Both the position numbers and the translations under genes were made by a program. From contig NC_089830.1 in assembly GCF_035046505.1 (NCBI RefSeq), forward strand, positions 16,978,315-17,042,314: 64,000 bases of DNA, given 5' to 3'. The notes beneath the pieces are model-generated. The model was not told the origin of the DNA. It searched no databases and saw only the letters and a program-made list of their open reading frames with translations. The stretch comes from Tiliqua scincoides (lineage: Eukaryota > Chordata > Lepidosauria > Squamata > Scincidae). Shown in pieces: positions 8,151-18,026 of this stretch (position 1 is its first letter; every line of letters starts with the position of its first letter).

Positions 8151-11100
8151 GTACGTATGGACCGTCCTGTGCGAACTGGCGGTGTGAACTGTATGAATGG
8201 ACTTTGTACCTGCTTTGAATGCATGCAGGGTGAGCCGCTGTTGAGCACAGCAGCATGACTGGCTGGACTCTGAAGGCTGGAGGTGGAGGCCGTGTTGATT
8301 CGTGCATGTGCCGCGGATCACTGTGCCAGGCTGGGTGCCTCGGCATCAAGGTGCAGGTGGCTCTTTGCCAGTGTGAAGATCCAGTGGCGATGCCCTCTTT
8401 TGGGTATATATAGCAGGGGTTGTTGCAGCAAGTGCTGGAGACTGGCCCGATGTCAAACCTCCCGTTCCAAGGAAAATTGCTGCCAAAGGAAGCAAGGTGG
8501 CTCTGGGCCAGTGAGAATGAACAAGCCAGGTAGATTGCTACAGCTGTGGGGCAGGGCTGTTGCACCTTGGGGAAGGGCCATTGCTCAGCAGAAGAGTAGT
8601 TACTTTGCATTCAGAAGGTCCCACTTTCAATCCCTGGCATCTCCAGGTAGGACAAAGGGGGAAAGATTCCTGTCTGCAACCTGGGGAGCTGCTGCTAGCC
8701 GGTGTTAACAACAGTAAGCTGAAAGGATCAATAGTCAGACTCAGTCTGGCAGCATTCTACACTTCCCCTTAGGTACTTGTGTTCTGTTCAGCTCAGGATT
8801 TCTGGAAGTGGGCAAGTGAGGGAAACCAGCTGGGGATGAGGAGGTGACAGGTGGGGCTGCTTGAGATGGCACAAAGTGGCAATAGGCTGACTGATGGGAT
8901 GCAGCGAGTCCTTTAATGGGTCCTTGCAGACAATGGAGTGGAACAGGTATCCCCCATAAGGGAGAGGAGAAGCTCTTTTGGGCAAACGAGAATGGAAACT
9001 TGAAACTCTGGGATGGGACTTAGCAGGTGATGTTGGGGGGACGACGACTTCCAGTTCTATTGGAAAGTTTATTTTAGCCAACCAGTGGCACAACTTTTGC
9101 AAAAAGCATGAGCTGACAATTCACGTAGCTCATTGGTTTTAGATGTGAGTGTGGCAAAAGAGATCCCAACCCCCCCTAGGGCAATGCTTGATGAAGAGTC
9201 TCTGTGATATCTCACGCACTGAGCAACATGACTCTTCCCCGTCCCTTCCGATGCCCTTTTAAATGGAATGAGCGGGTTCCAAAGAATCAAGAGCAGGATG
9301 AAAATAAAACTGCAAGTGCTTCTGCAAAATGTTCTGCTTGTGTGGCAGTGTGGGCAAGAGGACCTCCAAGAGGCGGATTCAACAGCAGTTTTTTGTGATC
9401 TTGTCTGATCTCGGAAGCTAAGCAGGGTCAGGCCTGGTTAGTACTTGGATGGGAGACCGCCTGGGAATACCAGGTGCTGTAGGCTTATACCATGATCTCG
9501 GAAGCTAAGCAGGGTCAGGCCTGGTTAGTACTTGGATGGGAGACCGCCTGGGAATACCAGGTGCTGTAGGCTTATACCATGATCTCGGAAGCTAAGCAGG
9601 GTCAGGCCTGGTTAGTACTTGGATGGGAGACCGCCTGGGAATACCAGGTGCTGTAGGCTTATACCATAGTCTTTCGAGACTGAAGGTTGCCAACCAACCT
9701 TGTGCATAAGGTTGCGCAAGAAGAAGGCGAGCATTTCCTAGTGAAGTTTCACAATTCCAAGGCATCCAGTGTTTCTCAATGTTTGTCCCCCACCATATCA
9801 TTTTGCATGGTCCACCTATTGGAAATACCACTGGAAGTAACTGGTGACGATCATCAGTTACTTTCAGATTGGGAAACCAGACGCAATGCAACAAACACTG
9901 GTAAGAGGATGGGAGGGCTTTTTCAAGGGTATGAAAAGCACATGCTGGAACTCTGCCCGTCGGGCTGAGCTTCCTACCGCAGCTTGCCATGTTGCGTTGC
10001 TGGTCTCACTACTAGATGGCAGATGTGTGGGGGTTCCATGAGGACCACCAGACACCAGCTCAAGTACCATCAGTGGTAAGAGTACCACTGGTTGAGAAAC
10101 ACTGTCCAGCACGATGTGTCTAGCAGCCCTTCCGTGTACACAAGACACTTTCCTTTGTGCAAAAGGGTGCCTTTGGATCAAGACTTCCTGTTCATGTATC
10201 TTTCACATTTTTGTAACACCCCACGGTGTGACAGCAGTCCTGGAACTGACATCTAGCAGTGTGTGGAAATTAAACCCACAACAAATAGTTGGGTCATTTT
10301 TACCTCTGCCCTGAAATTTCAAAAATAATTTATTGATCTAAAACAGGGATGTCCAAAGTATTTGGCAGGAGGGCCACATCATCTCTCTGACACTGTTTCG
10401 GGGGCTGGGGGGGGAAAGAATTAATTTACATTTAAAATTTGAACAAATTTACATAAATGAATATATTAAAGATGAACTTATGAATGAATGGTCTTGCAAT
10501 AGCTCAAGGCCTATAAAAGGCCTTGCACAAAGCAAGGCTGGCCTTTCCTTTGCTGCTGCTACTGCACCACAGACAGGAAACAACAAGCAGTGGAGGGAGC
10601 CGCCATCCCACAGCTCACGTGAGAGGTCAAACAGTCGCCCTCACACTGAGAGCAGTTGTGTCGGGCCAATGTGGGCTCCAACAAATTTCTGGAGGGCCAG
10701 AGGCTCATTGGAGACTGGGGGCTCCCTGAGGGCTGCATTGAGAAGCCTCGAGGGTCACGAGTGGCCCCAGGGCCAGGGTTTGGGCACCCCTGATCTAAAA
10801 CAACAGCAAGAACAAATGACTAAAAATAACAGAATACGCTAATAATTATATGTGCTAATATACATGCTAATCCCCTTGCATGTAATGAATCAGAAAGCAA
10901 CCCGATGAATTTGAGGCTGCCTGAATTAACACTTTTTCCCCAGGTGAGATTGGTGTGGTTCACTGATCCGATTCAAGGCTCTCTTTATAGCCAGAACAGC
11001 TGCAGAGAAGAGCACCAGCTTCTCCTCGAGAAGGCCTTGGTGGTAGGGAAAGTTATCTGAAGCAGAAAGAATATTACTCATTCCATTTCCCCGGTACCCA

Positions 11101-14100
11101 GGTTCAGCCTGCAGTGTTGGCAGGTACAAGTCAAATGAGATCAAATCCTGTTTTGACTTGCAGGCTTGAGCAGATGGGACCAGGCCATCATTGCGTAAAC
11201 ACACAAGAGCCCAGGATGGGAGTTCTTTTGGGATACACCTACAGCTCAAGGTACTGGGAGGGGCAGCTTTGCAAATATGGTGATTTGCAAAGTGGTGGGC
11301 CACTGTGAGATACAGGAAGCTGGACTAGATGGGCCTATGGCCTGAGCCAGTGGGGCTGTTCTTATGTTCTTAACTACAATTCCCAGGAGGCCTTGCAGGT
11401 CTCTTGTTATCTGGTGTGCTCCCTGGGGCATTTGGTGGACAGCTGTTTGATACAGGAAGCTGGACTAGATGGGCCTATGGCCTGAGCCAGTGGGGCTGTT
11501 CTTATGTTCTTAACTACAATTCCCAGGAGGCCTTGCAGGTCTCTTGTTATCTGGTGTGCTCCCTGGGGCATTTGGTGGGCCGCTGTGAGATACAGGAAGC
11601 TGGACTAGATGGGCCTATGGCCTGATCCAGTGGGGCTGTTCTTATGTTCTTAACTACAATTCCCAGGAGGCCTTGCAGGTCTCTTGTTATCTGGTGTGCT
11701 CCCTGGGGCATTTGGTGGACAGCTGTTTGATACAGGAAGCTGGACTAGATGGGCCTATGGCCTGAGCCAGTGGGGCTGTTCTTATGTTCTTAACTACAAT
11801 TCCCAGGAGGCCTTGCAGGTCTCTTGTTATCTGGTGTGCTCCCTGGGGCATTTGGTGGGCTGCTGTGAGATACAGGAAGCTGGACTAGATGGGCCTATGG
11901 CCTGAGCCAGTGGGGCTGTTCTTATGTTCTTATGTGATCCTTGTAAAAACTGATAGAAACATGAAGGGAGGGATCCAGCACATCAGTGTAGCATGGATCT
12001 GACCATTCTGGATTGAAATTTAGATTTATTGCGGTAATTTAGATCTTATGTATTTAGATCTAATTATCTCTGGGGCTGGAGCAAGATTCCACCCTTAGAG
12101 CTTCCTTTCTAGTTCCTTTATGTTGCTGTTCAGAATTGTTTGGGCATACCTGTTGGCCTGCAAATAAATTGAGTGTGATTGTTTCTCTTATACAAGAAGG
12201 CTCTGTATCCAAAAGCAGGGCTGGTTGTCAAAATTGAGGTTCTGTTCTCATCAGGGAAGATGGACACTTATTTTTCACTTCACTTATTTCTAATTCATCA
12301 CTTTTTAAAGGAATCATAATCAATCTATTAGAGTGGGGGTTTCCACAGCGGCTTATTCCGATCTATGCTCTTTTTGCTCCTCCCCCCGTGCTTTTGACTT
12401 TCCAAAAGTCTCTTGTTTCCAGGTGCCACTTTTGTTTTTCTTTTTTTAAAATGTTCCAACCATTTCCCCACTATCAGCCTATAAAGCAGTTCACATCAAA
12501 TGTTTATCTATTTAAACATTTATTCAGGACCTTTTCTTTGAAGTCAATCTGTCTGTGTTTTTTCGTTAAACTCGAAACATTGCTCTGTGCGAGAGGGTGT
12601 GGTTTGGTGACTGCCCAAAAGGCCAACTGCTCCACACTTTGCACAGTCATGTGTGGAAGTGGGAAGGAGGTGGTTTCATGATGGCCAGTTGGCTTTCCAC
12701 ACATCCAACTTCTCATGGAAACAGAAAACACAGCTGCTGCTGACTACAATTCGGTGTGCAATGTATGTCCGTCCAGCTGAGCTCATGGCTCAAGCAGTGG
12801 CATCACTAGGATGTGCAGCACCAGATGACATCTTTGGGGGTGGGGGGTGGGTGGTTTTGCCCACAAGTGGGCAAAATTGTGAAAATCTTGGTATTTACAA
12901 ATAATACCATCATGTCATATTTCATTCGATGTGTAATTTAATGCAGAATGCAATGAAACAAACTGCATTGAAATTATCTGTATTTTATCAAACATTATGG
13001 CCAATTAACCAGAAAAAGAAAACACAACTGCCTTTTGTAACAAAAAGTGGATCTTCTTAACTCAAAACTAACCAATGAGACTGATTGTTCCAAGAACCAA
13101 TGAGGAGTTATTATGTCATGACAGGGAGCCAATAAGATGTGAGTAGGAGTCAGCTCTCATTTCCATGTATCAGAGTTAACACTAGAACTCTTATTCAGTG
13201 GTGTGTCATCAAGTTGGACACTGGTTTTTTGCTGGTTAATGATTTCTTGGGTGACCTGGACTATTTCATATTAAAATAAATTACTAAATGAAATTAATGG
13301 GGTTACAGCAATCCTAGTAATGACACTGCATTTTTGGCTGTGCATAGGTTGGCAACCTTCAGTCTCGAAAGGCTATGGTATCGCGCTCTGAAAGGTGGTT
13401 CTGGAACAGCGTCTAGTGTGGCTGAAAAGGCCGATTCGGGAGTGACAATCCCTTCCACACCGGGAGCAAGTGCAGTCTGTCCCTGGTCTGTCTCCCTGGC
13501 TAGGGGCCTTCCTTCTTTGCCTCTTTGCCTCAGCCTGTTGGCCAAGTGTCTCTTCAAACTGGGAAAGGCCATGCTGCACAGCCTGCCTCCAAGCGGGCCG
13601 CTCAGAGGCCAGGGTTTCCCACCTGTTGAGGTCCACTCCTAAGGCCTTCAGATCCCTCTTGCAGATGTCCTTGTATCGCAGCTGCGGTCTACCTTAGGGC
13701 GCTTTCCTTGCACGAGTTCTCCATAGAGGAGATCCTTTGGGCTGTGCATATGATGTTGTAATTTATTCCGTATAGTCTGGTACGGGAGGATCCATCATGG
13801 GCAGTGACGCCATGAGCTCTCGCACTGGGTGAATGCAAGCCCTAGTGATGCCTCTAGGCTCAGGCTATGTTATGTCAGTCTTCATTCAGCCCCGTATGGT
13901 TTTCCACCCTCACTGGTGCTGCTGACCAGAACTGAGAACCTTCTTCTTGCAATGTGTTTGTTTGTCCTCCAGGTGGCATCGCAGGCATGCTCATACCCTT
14001 GTCGCTGCCCCTCACAGCCACTCCAGTGCCCAGCTGGCACCAGCCTTTTGCTGGATGGCTGCGGGTGCTGCAAGGTGTGCGCCAGGCAACTGGGCGAGCT

Positions 14101-17100
14101 GTGCTCCCTCCAAAAGCCTTGCGATCACCATAAAAGTCTCTACTGCGACTTCTCCAGAATCCACAGAGACAGCGGTATCTGCTTAGGTGAGCTGCTTCTT
14201 CCATAACTTCCCTGTTCTCTTGGGGGGTGGGGGTGGGTATGTGGGCATCTCACCAGAGGATAAAAGGCCCAGCTAAGCCTCCTTTATGGGTATAAGAGAA
14301 CCAAGACAAAACTGGCCTTACGTTTTGCTTTATTCTTCTTTGACTTTTTGGAATGCAAAATGCATGCGCATCTCCAGTGGCGTAGCTAGAGGGGGGTGCA
14401 AAGCACTAAGTTTTGCAGCTGCTGAAAACCTCCGTTTTGCCCCCACTGCCAGGAATGGCTCCAAAGGGGTGGGGGGGGACTCTGCTTGCATGGTGCATTC
14501 AGGCGCATGCAAAACTTAGTGCTTTGCACCCCCCCTAGCTATGCCACTGTGCGTCTCCCTTAGCCAGAAGGGCTCTTGCATGATTCTCACTTGTGTACAC
14601 AGACCAAGACATATATGCCTGTCTCAGCTGAGGCTGTCCATGTATGTTTTAAAGGGGAAGTGCATGCGTGTGCTCCTTGCACTGGAAAGGCTGCCTGTAT
14701 AACTGTTTGCACTGAAATATGTATCCCTGAGTACAAAAGACAGAGGAAAATGTCCTGCAATCTTCATTAGCTCTTTAAAGCAAACTGATGTTCAGACAGC
14801 CTTTGACATCTGTTTTTCCCCCCATGCAATTAAACTGGTCCATGATTAGACCTTTTCAGCAATAGGTATATCCAGTCCCTCGTCCATGAGTGGTAAGAAG
14901 TTTCAAGGGCAGCATTTTGTATTCCGGAGGTGAGTCCCCCTTGATGGTTCACCTGCTTCTCTCTTGCCCCCTTCAGCTCGTCAAGGGGCCACCTGTGATC
15001 TGCTGGGGAAGATCTACCTGAACGGGGAGAGCTTCCAGCCCAGCTGCAAGCTGCAGTGCATCTGCATGGACGGAGCCATCGGCTGCATCCCGCTCTGCAC
15101 GGACGGGGTGCGACTCCCTTCCCCAGACTGCCCCTTCCCTCGCCGGGTCAAAGTGCCGAACAGGTGCTGTGAAGAGTGGGTCTGTGAAGGGGGCAACCAG
15201 AAGAGTCACTATGGAAAGGGACTGGCAGGTGAGAGGCACCCTCGGGGGTGGCCACCGGACTGGTGGGAACTGGTGGGGCAGGGAGCAGAAAGAGTGTTGG
15301 GACCTCAAGAGTCTCTGACCAGTTTATTAATTGGTAGTACCGAAGAAGAATTACCAGCCCAATCCTATTCTTCCTCCCTCCCTCCATGATGCAGTGGTAC
15401 CCAAATGGCTACCATTGCATCCTGCAGGAGGGCAGTTGGGTAGGTCTCCTCTGGGTAAGGGAACAATCATGAACAAGCCTCTGTGGCACTGGGGGAGGTG
15501 GATCTACAGGACCTGCACTAGCAAAATCACTGGCTCAGGTCCATGTGGGCCAGTGTTGCAGGGTCGGTTCTGAGAAGAGGGTTAGGATTTGATGGCTGCC
15601 ACTGGACCTACCCCAATTCACTCATCCTGCTTCCATCACTGCCTTGTTCCACCCTCTCCAGTGGCTGCCTCATTTGGCCCTTAACCCTTTCATGGTCCTG
15701 TCTCCAGTGCTCTAGCCCACCTTTCTCCTCTCCTCCACACTTCTTCTTTGGCTCCATCCCTGGCTTCCTTTTACAATCCAGGTAGTGGGAGGAGCAGAGA
15801 AGGGCACATCACTGGGTAAAGGGGAGGGCAGGATCTGGCCTGCTGCCTCAGTTGCTGGGAGGTCTTAGGCTGGTCCTACCATCATTCTAAATGTGATGCC
15901 CTGGGCTTTTCTGGTTGAGTTGTGTTCTGCCAGATTCCCAGTCCAAGCTCCGCCTGGAGAATTATGCCCACTTTTAGCTCATTAGCTCCCCTTCTTTCCT
16001 CAAAAAATGACCCTGTTTCTGCCCTGCAGTACTGCTGGACCCCACCACCAGGGTAGCTTGCCTATTTAACCTACAGAGGTCCTCCTTCCTGCCAGCAGCC
16101 TCCCGCCACTACAGCAGCCCCTTGGTCCTCAGCAGGTCTTGGGCACAGCAGCCAAACACCAGTCTTAGTGTCTCCACGAGTTTCTGCTCCAGCAGCTTCC
16201 AAAGTCCATTCACACATCAGTCCACCAGCCATCAATTCCTTAGTCCATTAATCTAGTCTTTGCTTCCTCAAGCTTTCCTCCTCCTGCTACCCACAAACCC
16301 TTCCTGCCTCAGGTGCTCCTTATATCCCTGAAGGCCCTATTGCCTTCAAGTGGCTACAGCTGTGCAGCACACTCTGCTGGATGCCCAGGCCTTACACTTA
16401 AAGGGGCCACTGCTGATACCACATCTACCTCTTCTTACCTACCTACCTTATCTACCTACCACTAAAGCTTCTGCGATTCCAGTACAAGTTACAGTTGTGT
16501 GCTGTTCTTCTGATCTATTCAGTGCCACGGTCAAGGCCTGCTCCTGTTCTGGACTTCTGTTTCAAGGAACAGCTCATATTTGCTTTTTTCCAATCTCAGT
16601 TTACAGGGACAATCCTGCCCACAAACCCAAACCCCGGCCCAAGTCCAAGTCCACCAGTCTCCGGGAGAACTGTTTGGTGCAGACCACCGAGTGGAGCGCC
16701 TGCTCCAAGACCTGTGGGATGGGCATCTCCACCCGCGTCACCAACGACAACTCCCAGTGCCGACTGGAGAAGGAGAGCCAGCTCTGCATGATCCGACACT
16801 GCAAGAGCCACTTGGAGAAGAGCATCAAGGTAGCGTGCGGGAAAGGGGGAGAATGGCATGTGCAGCAAGGCATCATAGAAAGCTTCTGGGTCAGACCCTT
16901 AGTCCCTCTCGATCACTAGTGTCAGGGGTTGAACCTGGGATCTTTTGAATGCAAACAGTCTTGGCCCCAAAGGGAGGGAGGATTCAAGGCATTTGGGAGC
17001 AGGGAGGCAGTCCAATATATTACCATATCCTAACATACTGGATTGAAGTTAGATGCAGTGCCCTATAAAGGGTCTAGTTCTCATTGAGGCAGCAGGCTTC

Positions 17101-18026
17101 AGTCTGGGTTGTGCCATTTCAACTAGCAGATGGGGCTGCGTGGGATTGAATGTGCCTCCTTACAGACATCCTCCAGGTGGAAAACTAGGTGGCAAGGGAA
17201 GGGTTCTAGCCTAGAAACCTGCTCCCCAGATCTGTGTATGCAGGGATGGTATTCTTTTTCTGAATAGAGGAGAATTCAGCGGTGTGAGCAGGAAGTCATG
17301 TAAGCCCACACCTGCAGTCTGAAATGGGGCAGCCCAGATGGAGGCTGCCCTTGAGGCTGACCTCAGGTGACAGATTGCTAGATGGTCCACTCACCACCTC
17401 TCCACCTCATGCCCTGAATTCAAAAGGGAAGAAGGAATCAAAGCAGACAAGGAAGTGCGGAGGAGAGGAGAGTGGACAATTCAGCCCACCACTCTCCTCT
17501 CCTCTCCTCCAGACTTCCACTTCTGCTCCTTCCCTCTTTCTTTTTGAACCCAGGAAGTGGGAGGAGGAGGGTGACCACAGGTAGACCACTGGGCAAGGGA
17601 AAGAAGCATATGGCCCACCACCTCAAGTGCTGGGGGAAGGTGTCCTTGGACTGGCCCTGCCTCCTCAGCAAGAACTGGGCCAGGATCACCTATTCCTTTG
17701 GTATCTCATTTCAGAATGGAAAGAAGTGCACGAGGAACCCCAAGCCTCGCCAGACAACCCACTTTGAGTTTACGGGCTGCACCAGTACCCGTTCCTACCG
17801 GCCCAAGTTCTGTGGCAGCTGCATAGATGGGCGCTGCTGCACCCCTCACACAACCCACACTGCTGAAGTGGAATTCCGGTGCCCAGAGGGAGACACCTTT
17901 GTGCGCAAGATGATGATGATCAGGTCTTGCTCTTGCCACAACGACTGCCCTATTGACAATGATATCTTCCTGGCAACCTACCACCGGCGCATGACTGGGG
18001 ACCATATCAAACTCGAGAGGCAGTAG
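8085..18026 (+). CDS. CCN5: CCN-family matricellular protein, 5 exons, 357 aa; probable CCN5 orthologue retaining the CT domain
   Basis: Secreted, cysteine-rich matricellular regulator; CCN proteins bind integrins, heparan sulfate and growth factors and modulate matrix, adhesion and proliferation. Join of 8085-8150, 13973-14186, 14977-15228, 16600-16829 and 17715-18026 gives 357 codons plus TAG, with GT/AG at every junction and phases 0,1,1,0. Order: signal peptide (1 to about 26), IGFBP (about 28-93, 12 Cys, DGCGCC motif), VWC (about 97-166, 10 Cys), basic Pro/Lys hinge (about 184-200), TSP1 (202-245, 6 Cys, WSACSKTCGMG), CT knot (259 to about 340, 10 Cys). This is the family's full 38 cysteines. 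TSP1 is closest to CCN2, yet overall divergence is too great for an amniote CCN2. The 5.8-kb first intron and the V-x-x-Q-x-C start of exon 2 match CCN5 better. Mammalian CCN5 lacks CT, so the paralogue call is inference (about 0.6); family membership is near certain. Confidence 0.92.
8151..8564 (+). other. Start of CCN intron 1, nothing recognised
   Basis: Unique-looking sequence after the exon 1 donor. It could hold regulatory elements, but none is evident. Confidence 0.4.
8565..8770 (+). repeat. tRNA-derived SINE, diverged
   Basis: Head GCTCAGCAGAAGAGTAGTTA, then CAGAAGGTCCCACTTTCAAT CCCTGGCATCTCC (B-box region) and the body with CAGACTCAGTCTGGCAGC. Lies in CCN intron 1. Confidence 0.6.
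8771..9392. other. CCN intron 1, nothing recognised
   Basis: No exon or repeat family recognised. Confidence 0.4.
9393..9697 (+). mobile_element. 5S rRNA-derived SINE, tandem trimer
   Basis: Three head-to-tail 5S units with an exact 87-bp period (starts 9407, 9494, 9581), each GATCTCGGAAGCTAAGCAGG to GGCTTATACCAT. Only the last carries the LINE-like tail AGTCTTTCGAGACTGAAGGT. The 5' part of 5S (before about nt 36) is missing. Not functional 5S genes. In CCN intron 1. Confidence 0.9.
9767..10104. mobile_element. hAT-like non-autonomous element
   Basis: Inverted ends CAGTGTTTCTCAATG and GGTTGAGAAACACTG, interior non-coding. Target duplication not clear. Confidence 0.6.
10344..10792. mobile_element. 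Non-autonomous hAT family H1 with perfect TSD
   Basis: 449 bp. Ends CAGGGATGTCCAAA and TTTGGGCACCCCTG; ATCTAAAA duplicated at 10336-10343 and 10793-10800. Related copies at 31576-32013 (opposite orientation) and 57301-57745. In CCN intron 1. Confidence 0.9.
10801..11290. other. CCN intron 1, nothing recognised
   Basis: No repeat or exon recognised. Confidence 0.4.
11291..11935 (+). repeat. Tandem multimer of a CR1-like 3' end, alternating A/B units
   Basis: Five copies of the 3'-terminal segment GATACAGGAAGCTGGACTAG to GTTCTTATGTTCTTA, joined by ACTACAATTCCCAGGAGGCC with a 140-bp period (joint motifs at 11373, 11513, 11653, 11793). Units alternate between TGTGAGATAC (A) and TGTTTGATAC (B), giving A-B-A-B-A. 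In CCN intron 1. Confidence 0.9.
11936..12795. other. CCN intron 1, nothing recognised
   Basis: AT-rich non-coding sequence. Confidence 0.4.
12796..13327. mobile_element. hAT-like element, family H2
   Basis: Ends CAGTGGCATCACTAGG and CCTAGTAATGACACTG are inverted. The interior shares ACCAAGATTTT/AAAATCTTGGTATTT and TTTCATGCAGAATGCAATGA-like segments with 32632-34273, 47039-47305 and 58129-58395. Target duplication unclear. Confidence 0.65.
13345..13745 (-). mobile_element. LINE 3' end (same family as 28223-29765)
   Basis: Minus-strand fragment from the terminal tail GGCAACCTTCAGTCTCGAAA into the RT C-terminal coding region (CxxCGRDCHSRIGLFSHTRR zinc-knuckle-like motif). In CCN intron 1, about 230 bp before exon 2. 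Confidence 0.85.
13973..14186 (+). CDS. CCN5: CCN gene exon 2: IGFBP-like module
   Basis: Acceptor is a pyrimidine-rich tract ending CCTCCAG, and the exon opens V-A-S-Q-A-C. It holds twelve cysteines, the IGFBP signature GCGCC and the run ARQLGELC typical of CCN1, CCN2 and CCN3. It ends in phase 1 at TTAG|GTGAG. Length (214 nt) and both phases fit the family's modular exon structure. Confidence 0.93.
14375..14549. mobile_element. Palindromic hAT MITE in CCN intron 2
   Basis: 175 bp. Ends CAGTGGCGTAGCTAG and CTAGCTATGCCACTG. The pairing continues about 45 bp inward (GCAAAGCACTAAGTTTTGCA). Flanks CGCATCTC and TGCGTCTC fit a mutated 8-bp duplication. Family also at 38532 and 39611. Confidence 0.8.
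14977..15228 (+). CDS. CCN5: CCN gene exon 3: von Willebrand type C module
   Basis: Acceptor CCCCTTCAG, phase 1 in and phase 1 out (GCAG|GTGAG). Ten cysteines in VWC spacing, with GESFQPSC and the block VRLPSPDCPFPRR that is nearly invariant in CCN2-type proteins, ending CCEEWVC. The last residues run into a divergent hinge. Confidence 0.94.
15353..15597. mobile_element. Diverged Harbinger-like MITE in CCN intron 3
   Basis: Begins CAGCCCAATCCTATTC, ends GGGTTAGGATTTGATGG, and shares GGGTAAGGGAACAATC with the family at 36909. Borders approximate. Confidence 0.4.
15690..15869. repeat. Family G TIR element fragment
   Basis: Internal segment CTCTAGCCCACC, CTCCACACTTC and CAATCCAGGTAGTGGGAGGA, as in other family G copies. 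Confidence 0.45.
15870..16599 (+). other. CCN intron 3, nothing recognised
   Basis: Short (TACC)n-like tract at about 16435-16462; no other feature. Confidence 0.4.
16600..16829 (+). CDS. CCN5: CCN gene exon 4: basic hinge plus TSP type 1 repeat
   Basis: Acceptor CAATCTCAG, phase 1 in. The first about 20 residues form a Pro/Lys/Arg-rich hinge (HKPKPRPKSKS), unlike the acidic or neutral hinges I know in mammalian CCNs. It then reads NCLVQTTEWSACSKTCGMG followed by STRVTNDN, almost identical to CCN2. Six cysteines. Ends in phase 0 at ATCAAG|GTAGCG. Confidence 0.94.
16885..16965 (-). repeat. tRNA-derived SINE head fragment in CCN intron 4
   Basis: Minus strand shows the B-box-like GGTTCAACCCCTGACAC and an anticodon-arm-like GCATTCAAAAG segment. 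Confidence 0.4.
17340..17665. repeat. Family G TIR element in CCN intron 4
   Basis: Internal hairpin GGAAGTGCGGAGGAGAGGAG / CTCCTCTCCTCCAGACTTCC flanked by degraded family G ends; it stops about 50 bp before exon 5. Confidence 0.5.
17715..18026 (+). CDS. CCN5: CCN gene exon 5: C-terminal cystine knot (CT) and stop
   Basis: Acceptor CATTTCAG, phase 0. Opens NGKKC and contains CGSC-IDGRCCTPH, the CT-domain hallmark, with ten cysteines, then FLATYHRRM and a nine-residue tail (GDHIKLERQ) before TAG at 18024-18026. The tail is longer than the CCN2 end. An intact CT is the main feature separating this gene from mammalian CCN5. Confidence 0.94.
   Translation, partial: NGKKCTRNPKPRQTTHFEFTGCTSTRSYRPKFCGSCIDGRCCTPHTTHTAEVEFRCPEGDTFVRKMMMIRSCSCHNDCPIDNDIFLATYHRRMTGDHIKLERQ

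Noticed and set aside
9393-9697. Three functional 5S rRNA genes
   Set aside because: The 5' third of 5S is missing in every unit and the array ends in a LINE-type tail; it is a SINE multimer.
11404-11905. Two identical 73-aa open frames as a tandem gene family
   Set aside because: They are translations of the CR1 3'-UTR multimer, not coding sequence.
13829-13972. An extended exon 2 starting at an ATG at 13829
   Set aside because: The sequence before 13973 ends in a proper polypyrimidine tract and AG, and shows no CCN similarity.
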